Shown: positions 7,505 to 10,830 of the stretch, piece by piece
Layout of the letters: each line of letters begins with the position of its first letter
Numbering within the stretch: position 1 is the first letter of the stretch
NCBI GenBank assembly: GCA_029565815.1
Contig: JAKQNL010000363.1
Location: 1-10,830 of the forward strand
Length of the DNA stretch: 10,830 nucleotides
Direction of reading: 5' to 3'
DNA from: Spirochaetota bacterium
GTDB taxonomy: Bacteria > Spirochaetota > Spirochaetia > Treponematales > UBA12059
Translations under genes and position numbers: made by a program
The notes under the pieces: model-generated
The model's input: only the letters and a program-made list of their open reading frames with translations
Databases searched by the model: none
Told to the model about the DNA's origin: nothing

Positions 7505-8485
7505 GGAGCGGGGGTAAAGGACGGCGCCGGTGAGGATACGGTCCATGCCAGCAGGCAGTACGTGGTGCCAGATGGTCTGCCACTTGCTTGCCCCAACGGC
7601 CAGGGCAGATTGCCTAAGGCTTTGAGGAATGGCCCGCAGGGCTTCCTGGGCATTGATGATGATAACCGGCAGGATTAGGAGGGCAAGCGTTAAGCCTGCG
7701 GACAATATGGTGCGGCCGTTTGCCCCATCGCCAGAACCGAAACCGAAGGCTGCGCCGGATGTGACAGGTTCCAAGGCGCGCACAAAGATGGCCAGGCCGA
7801 GCATGCCGTAGATGATGGACGGAACGCCTGCAAGGTTATAAATATTTACCCTGATGAATCGGTTAAGCCTATTGTCCTTGGCGTATTCCTCGAGCCAAAT
7901 GGCGGCCGCTATGCCCACGGGAAAAGCCAACAGTATGGTAATGAGTATGGTGGACAAGGTTCCGAGTATTGCTGCCCGAATGCCCGCGGCCAAGGGCCTG
8001 GATGATTGTTCCGAGGACAGAAAACGCGGGCTTACCCAGGAGCGGAACACCAGGGTGGATTCCGGAAATCGCTGGGCAGCATCGGCAAACAGCGTGTCGC
8101 GGGCGAAGATGGATTGGAACAGGGGCCAGGTGTATGCAACTTCCGGTTTTACCACTTCGGTATAGGCTATCTCCAAAAGCTCGTCGCGGCTTCGGTCCGC
8201 CAAGGGCATTTCCAAAGCCAACGCCCGCGATCGGCGCGATGACAGGTGTTCGTCCAGGGTCGCAAGGAGCTGTTCCTTGTTCTGTTTGTCCAGTTCTATT
8301 CCGTCGCGTTGTAGGACGGAAGGTTCCACCGAGTTGACCATGGCAACGTAGCCGAAGGCTTCGTCCGCCACGCTTACGATAAGGGTAGCAAGAAAGAGTA
8401 TGCCCACGATGGTTGCTATAAGGAATGCGTTGCGCCAGATGGTTCTTGTTGTGTGGCGCCTGGCCAGTTGGGTGCTTGCGCTCAT
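7196..8485 (-). CDS. In-frame fusion: truncated PstA permease joined to the C-terminal half of PhoU
   Basis: One frame of 429 residues encodes two incomplete proteins. Residues 1 to about 322 are PstA, the phosphate ABC permease: membrane segment 19-41, a long periplasmic loop 42-165, then segments near 171-195, 213-236 and 258-280, followed by the cytoplasmic EAA loop (281-312, QSALAVGASKWQTIWHHVLPAG) that docks the ATPase. After ILTGAVL the expected Arg-Ala-x-Gly-Glu-Thr helix and last membrane segment are absent. From about 328 to 429 the sequence is PhoU second repeat: MLHDAIQAYLGRDEALA, DDQVDE (364-369), YLERLGDHVTNLCE (401-414) and an ending like E. coli PhoU (GQDFRH there, GQHCELNE here). 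No pstB lies between or elsewhere in the window. Start ATG overlaps the pstC stop (ATGA) with GGGAGA 7 bases upstream. Topology is self-consistent: the PhoU half would hang from the membrane on the cytoplasmic side. Transport is probably lost. An assembly join must be excluded. Confidence 0.88.
   Translation of the reverse strand: MSASTQLARRHTTRTIWRNAFLIATIVGILFLATLIVSVADEAFGYVAMVNSVEPSVLQRDGIELDKQNKEQLLATLDEHLSSRRSRALALEMPLADRSRDELLEIAYTEVVKPEVAYTWPLFQSIFARDTLFADAAQRFPESTLVFRSWVSPRFLSSEQSSRPLAAGIRAAILGTLSTILITILLAFPVGIAAAIWLEEYAKDNRLNRFIRVNIYNLAGVPSIIYGMLGLAIFVRALEPVTSGAAFGFGSGDGANGRTILSAGLTLALLILPVIIINAQEALRAIPQSLRQSALAVGASKWQTIWHHVLPAGMDRILTGAVLYPRSLASLKSMADVGGTMLHDAIQAYLGRDEALARKAAAQDDQVDEQHRLFVKDVLDYLSQHPNKAGQAVKLIATANYLERLGDHVTNLCEAVVFMVSGQHCELNE
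7500..7525 (-). other. PstA/PhoU fusion junction (site of the missing pstB)
   Basis: PstA character ends at ILTGAVL (residues 317-323) and PhoU character is clear from about residue 328 (LASLKSMADVGGTML). The join therefore lies within about 25 bases here. From usual family sizes, about 70-80 residues of PstA, the whole ATPase of about 250 residues and about 110-130 residues of PhoU are missing, that is roughly 1.3-1.4 kb. No insertion sequence, repeat or scar is visible at the join. Confidence 0.7.
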
Positions 8486-9399
8486 TCGTAGGTCTCCCGG
8501 TATTTGTTGACGATGCGCCTGGAAACCATGTTAAGCGCAAGTGTTGCTAGAAACAGCACCATGGCTATGGCAAAGAGGCTGCGGTAGTCTACCGAGTCGT
8601 AGGACAGGTCTCCGCCAGATATCCGCACGATGTGTCCGGTCATGGTTTCTGCCGACTTGAATGGGTTGAGTGTAAAGCGGGGGCCTGCGCCTGCGGCCAG
8701 GGCGACTATCATCGTTTCGCCAACCGCCCGCGACAGGGCCAGTATGAATGCAGCCGCTATGCCGGAGAACGCCGCCGGCACCACCACCTGTACGCTGGTT
8801 TCCAGCCTGGTGGCGCCAAGAGCATAGGATGCCTCGCGCAGGCTCCTCGGTACCGCGGACAGGGCATCCTCGCACATAGAGCTTACCAAAGGCAGTATGA
8901 GTATGCCCATGACCAGGCCTGCCGACAGGGTGTTGTATACGTCCACCGTGTCTGCTCCAAGTACGCCGCGCAAGAGGGGCGTAACCACAGTTAATGCAAA
9001 GTAACCGTATACGACGGTAGGAATGCCTGCAAGCACTTCAAGTATTGGCTTGAGCGTGTCGCGCACTTTTTGCGGCGCGTATTCGGCCAGGTAGATAGCA
9101 ACCATCAGGCCCAAAGGCAGGGCTACGAGCATTGCAGCAAGGCTTGTGGTGATGGTTGCCGTAAGCAGGGGCAGTATGCCGAACTTGCCTATGGCCGGTT
9201 GCCACTCGGTGCCGGATACGAACTCCCACAGGCTTACATCCTTAAAGAATGTGCTCGATTCGTTTCCAAGCACCAGCGCGATGCCCAGGGTGGTAAGCAC
9301 GGAAACTGCGGCGCAGAAAAACAGAAAGGCCTGGACGATAGCCTCGCCCGGCCTGGCCCTGCGTTTGAACGGATGATCGGCAGGTGCTGTTTGCTTCAT
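8482..9399 (-). CDS. pstC: Phosphate ABC transporter permease PstC
   Basis: This 305-residue inner-membrane protein is one of the two permease subunits of the high-affinity phosphate importer. Membrane segments are expected near residues 21-45, 78-104, 118-141, 158-178, 210-235 and 275-295, the six typical of PstC. The EAA loop (about 180-209, SVPRSLREASYALGATRLET and VVVPAA) would contact the ATPase, and the RAVGETM signature (224-230) of PstC is present. Length is normal (E. coli PstC is 319), so unlike its partner it is intact. I prefer the ATG at 9399-9397: it gives a natural N-terminus (MKQTAPADHPFKRR) and has GGAAAG/GCGAG purine-rich sequence just upstream. An in-frame ATG at 9423 adds 8 residues but has no ribosome binding site. 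The stop overlaps the next start (ATGA). A hairpin element separates it from pstS and could lower its expression relative to pstS. Confidence 0.93.
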   Translation of the reverse strand: MKQTAPADHPFKRRARPGEAIVQAFLFFCAAVSVLTTLGIALVLGNESSTFFKDVSLWEFVSGTEWQPAIGKFGILPLLTATITTSLAAMLVALPLGLMVAIYLAEYAPQKVRDTLKPILEVLAGIPTVVYGYFALTVVTPLLRGVLGADTVDVYNTLSAGLVMGILILPLVSSMCEDALSAVPRSLREASYALGATRLETSVQVVVPAAFSGIAAAFILALSRAVGETMIVALAAGAGPRFTLNPFKSAETMTGHIVRISGGDLSYDSVDYRSLFAIAMVLFLATLALNMVSRRIVNKYRETYE

Positions 9400-9434
9400 G
9401 GAACTCGCTTTCCGTAGAGGCATCTAGGATTTTT

Positions 9435-9615
9435 GCCACGGAGACGCAGAGAGCACAGAGATGCGGGGGTGGAAGGGGGAAGTTTCCCCCTCGCTCCGAA
9501 AGTCCGGCGACGCCGGACGTTTCTTCTCTACCCCCTCGCCGGGGGATACCCCCGGACCCCTGCGGCGCTCCGCACTGCTCGCGCCGCATCTCCGTGGTCT
9601 CCGTGCCTCTGCGGC
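9435..9615. repeat. Intergenic hairpin-rich repeat element with imperfect 32-bp inverted ends
   Basis: The left end (9435-9466) and right end (9584-9615) are inverted copies matching at 25 of 32 positions. They carry the 'ccacggagac-cagag' type motif that recurs between genes in many bacterial genomes. When read as minus-strand RNA (the pst transcript), four of the seven mismatches become G-U pairs. Inside are further hairpins: 9475-9490 (7-bp arms, GT centre), 9502-9518 (7-bp arms, 3-base loop), 9539-9555 (7-bp arms, 3-base loop) and 9561-9574 (5-bp arms, 4-base loop). It begins about 7 bases after the pstS stop and ends about 36 bases before the pstC start, so it nearly fills the gap. It encodes no protein I would believe. 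It resembles a miniature non-coding mobile or REP-like element. In the minus direction it lacks a U-run, so it is more likely an mRNA stabiliser or partial attenuator than a simple terminator; on the plus strand it is followed by a T-rich run (9616-9624). Confidence 0.8.
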
Positions 9616-9622
9616 TTGTTTT

Positions 9623-10597
9623 TTAATACCTGCCCTTAACGGCAGCGCGCCAGGCTTCCTTGGCTTTTTTTATCTCGGCGGCCGGGGCGGGGAAGTAGCC
9701 CACTTCCTTGAGCGCTTCGGCAACGTAGGTAAGGTAGTAGGCTATGAATGCAGCTACCTGGGGTTTGTCGTTCATGATCTTCGCATCGCTATAAACGAAG
9801 ATGGGCCGAGCAAGGGGGTAGCTTCCCTTGTCCACGTTGGCTGCGTTCGCGGCTACACCGTCGATGGACAGAACGTTCAGCTTGGCCTTGTTTTCCATAT
9901 AGTAAGCGAAACCGAAGTAGCCGATGGCGTACTGGTCATCCGCAACGCCGCGAACCAGCACGTTGTCGTCCTCGGACAGCTGCAGATTGCGGGCGGACAG
10001 GAGCGGTGCCTTGTCCTTCTTGAACAGGTGCTCAACAAAGTAGGTAAAGGTGCCGGAGTCGGTGCCCGGGCTAAAGCGCTTGATTTCCTTCTTGGGCCAG
10101 GAAGCGCGAACGTCGGACCAGTATACGGCGGTGGAGAAAGCAAGCTTAAGCTCGGCCTGGGTAATGTCCTTGGCAAAGGTGTTGCTCTTACTGACAACCA
10201 CGGCCAGGGCGTCGGTGCCGATGCGGAACTCGATGGGCGTGCGGCCTATGGCTTTTGCCCAATCGATCTGGGTTGCGCTAATGGCAACGGACGCGTTGGC
10301 TATGTCGGTTTCGCCGGCTTTTGCCCAGCGCTCAAAACCGGCGCCAGAGCCTATGGAGTCGATGGTAACTTGTCCGGCAAAGCCGTCTTCCTTAAACATG
10401 GAAACGATGGCTTCGGAAACCGGGTACACGGTGGAGCTGCCGGCGGTGATGACGGTGCCGGTAACCTTGCTGGGGTCGATACCGGGCAGGAGCTTGTCCG
10501 GGTCATCGCTGGTTTTTGCTATCCAGGTGAACATGCCCTGGGCAAAAGCGCTCGTGGCAGCCAGGGCCAACAGGCCGATAAGTACTGTCTTCTTCAT
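9623..10597 (-). CDS. pstS: Periplasmic phosphate-binding protein PstS
   Basis: This 324-residue exported protein captures inorganic phosphate and hands it to the PstCA channel. The start is ATG at 10597-10595 with GGAGG 8 bases upstream. It opens with a textbook signal peptide, MKKTVLIGLLALAATSAFAQ, with likely cleavage after AFA and no lipobox cysteine. The phosphate-binding loops are visible: TAGSSTVYP (51-59), GSGAGFER (83-90) and SPGTDSGTFTYF (176-187). The DQYAIGYFGFAYY segment (221-233) is also characteristic. Length is normal for PstS. The frame remains open upstream to 10801, but the extra residues lack any secretion logic and cross the regulatory region. It is the first gene of the operon and is followed by a hairpin element, an arrangement that would favour high PstS levels. 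Confidence 0.95.
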   Translation of the reverse strand: MKKTVLIGLLALAATSAFAQGMFTWIAKTSDDPDKLLPGIDPSKVTGTVITAGSSTVYPVSEAIVSMFKEDGFAGQVTIDSIGSGAGFERWAKAGETDIANASVAISATQIDWAKAIGRTPIEFRIGTDALAVVVSKSNTFAKDITQAELKLAFSTAVYWSDVRASWPKKEIKRFSPGTDSGTFTYFVEHLFKKDKAPLLSARNLQLSEDDNVLVRGVADDQYAIGYFGFAYYMENKAKLNVLSIDGVAANAANVDKGSYPLARPIFVYSDAKIMNDKPQVAAFIAYYLTYVAEALKEVGYFPAPAAEIKKAKEAWRAAVKGRY

Positions 10598-10669
10598 TCG
10601 GTATTCCTCCGTATAGTAAACGTTACGGAAAGAACATACGCGCCTCGGATAAGGGCTGTGCAAGAAGAT

Positions 10670-10686
10670 TGTTAGGATTGTGTTAA
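10670..10686 (-). promoter_or_regulatory. Pho-box-like direct repeat upstream of pstS
   Basis: On the minus strand TTAACA (10686-10681) and CTAACA (10675-10670) are separated by 5 bases, an 11-bp period. That matches the spacing of PhoB/PhoP binding repeats; Bacillus PhoP uses TTAACA-like hexamers. A third in-phase hexamer at 10664-10659 (CTTGCA) is a weak match. The site lies about 75-90 bases before the pstS ATG, and a phoB gene is in the same operon. I cannot fix the -10 element: TATGTT follows a TTGCAC hexamer at a 19-base spacing, which is long. No half of the E. coli-type CTGTCAT pair is repeated, although one CTGTCA occurs further upstream (near 10735). Confidence 0.45.
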
Positions 10687-10792
10687 AAACCTCTCCAGGC
10701 ACTGCTCGCAATTGTGCCTCCTTCATTATTGACAGATTAGCATTGAGGTACGACGCTTCTGCTATCTTTTCGATACCTAAAAGGGGTGCTTT

Positions 10793-10830
10793 ATGAAACA
10801 TGTCGTACGTGTGCTGGCTTTATTTGCACT
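10793..10830 (+). CDS. Start of a divergent gene, probably exported (partial)
   Basis: Only the first 12 codons are in the window (MKHVVRVLALFA). ATG is preceded by AAGGGG with a 6-base spacer, a good ribosome binding site. A short basic start followed by hydrophobic residues is typical of a signal peptide or membrane anchor. The product cannot be named. It is divergent from pstS across a 195-bp gap (10598-10792) that holds the Pho-box-like repeat, so it could share phosphate control. A TGCTATCTT extended -10-like sequence (10760-10768) lies about 25 bases before the ATG. Confidence 0.6.
   Translation, partial: MKHVVRVLALFA

Noticed and set aside
9400..9423. Upstream ATG for pstC adding 8 residues
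   Set aside because: No ribosome binding site ahead of it; the ATG at 9399 gives a normal PstC N-terminus. Not excluded.
9435..9624. The pstS-pstC hairpin element as a rho-independent terminator of the pst transcript
   Set aside because: In the minus direction the stem is followed by an A-rich, not U-rich, sequence. The T-run lies on the other side and would only suit plus-strand transcription.
9461..10675. 404-residue plus-strand open frame across pstS and the repeat element
   Set aside because: It is antisense to a certain gene, glycine-rich and low-complexity, with no domain signal; a shadow frame of high-GC coding sequence.
10729..10768. Perfect TTGACA hexamer (10729-10734) as a -35 for the divergent gene
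   Set aside because: No acceptable -10 lies 16-18 bases downstream; the nearest -10-like sequence (10763-10768) is 28 bases away.
10598..10801. Open frame continuing upstream of pstS for 68 codons, with a GGAGG-like sequence near 10716-10720
   Set aside because: The pstS signal peptide begins cleanly at 10597 with its own strong ribosome binding site. The extra residues look non-coding and cross the regulatory region.

Overview
The window is a nearly continuous run of minus-strand genes from a moderately GC-rich bacterium. It reads like a spirochaete, probably Treponema-like: a thymidine-kinase-like protein of a type I associate with spirochaetes, an OppA-type binding protein with no lipobox, large unrecognised proteins, and a classic pst-pho operon. 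This assignment is an inference from protein character; no rRNA or marker gene is present.

Right half (10597 down to 4696, read leftwards): a phosphate uptake and phosphate sensing operon in the order pstS - repeat element - pstC - pstA/phoU fusion - phoB - phoR. PstS and PstC look complete, and the PhoB-PhoR pair is complete with all phosphotransfer motifs. The centre of the operon is abnormal. The PstA reading frame stops being PstA just after the cytoplasmic EAA loop and continues, in frame, as the C-terminal half of PhoU. The last two membrane segments of PstA, all of pstB (the ATPase) and the first half of phoU are missing. This is either a real in-frame deletion that fuses a truncated permease to half a regulator, or an assembly join. 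It is the most important observation here. A roughly 180-bp hairpin-rich element with 32-bp imperfect inverted ends lies between pstS and pstC. Pho-box-like direct repeats with an 11-bp period lie upstream of pstS.

Left half (4651 down to 1): four tightly packed genes. These are an unrecognised 472-residue soluble protein, an exported oligopeptide-type solute-binding protein with no permease or ATPase genes nearby, an unrecognised four-segment membrane protein, and a P-loop protein resembling thymidine kinase that runs off the window. The last three are spaced or overlapped like a translationally coupled operon. A candidate promoter sits directly before the first gene, so close that its transcript could be leaderless.

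The far right edge holds the first codons of a divergent plus-strand gene (10793 onward) with a good ribosome binding site and the start of a probable signal peptide. No tRNA, rRNA, CRISPR array, transposase or clear rho-independent terminator for the minus-strand genes was seen.
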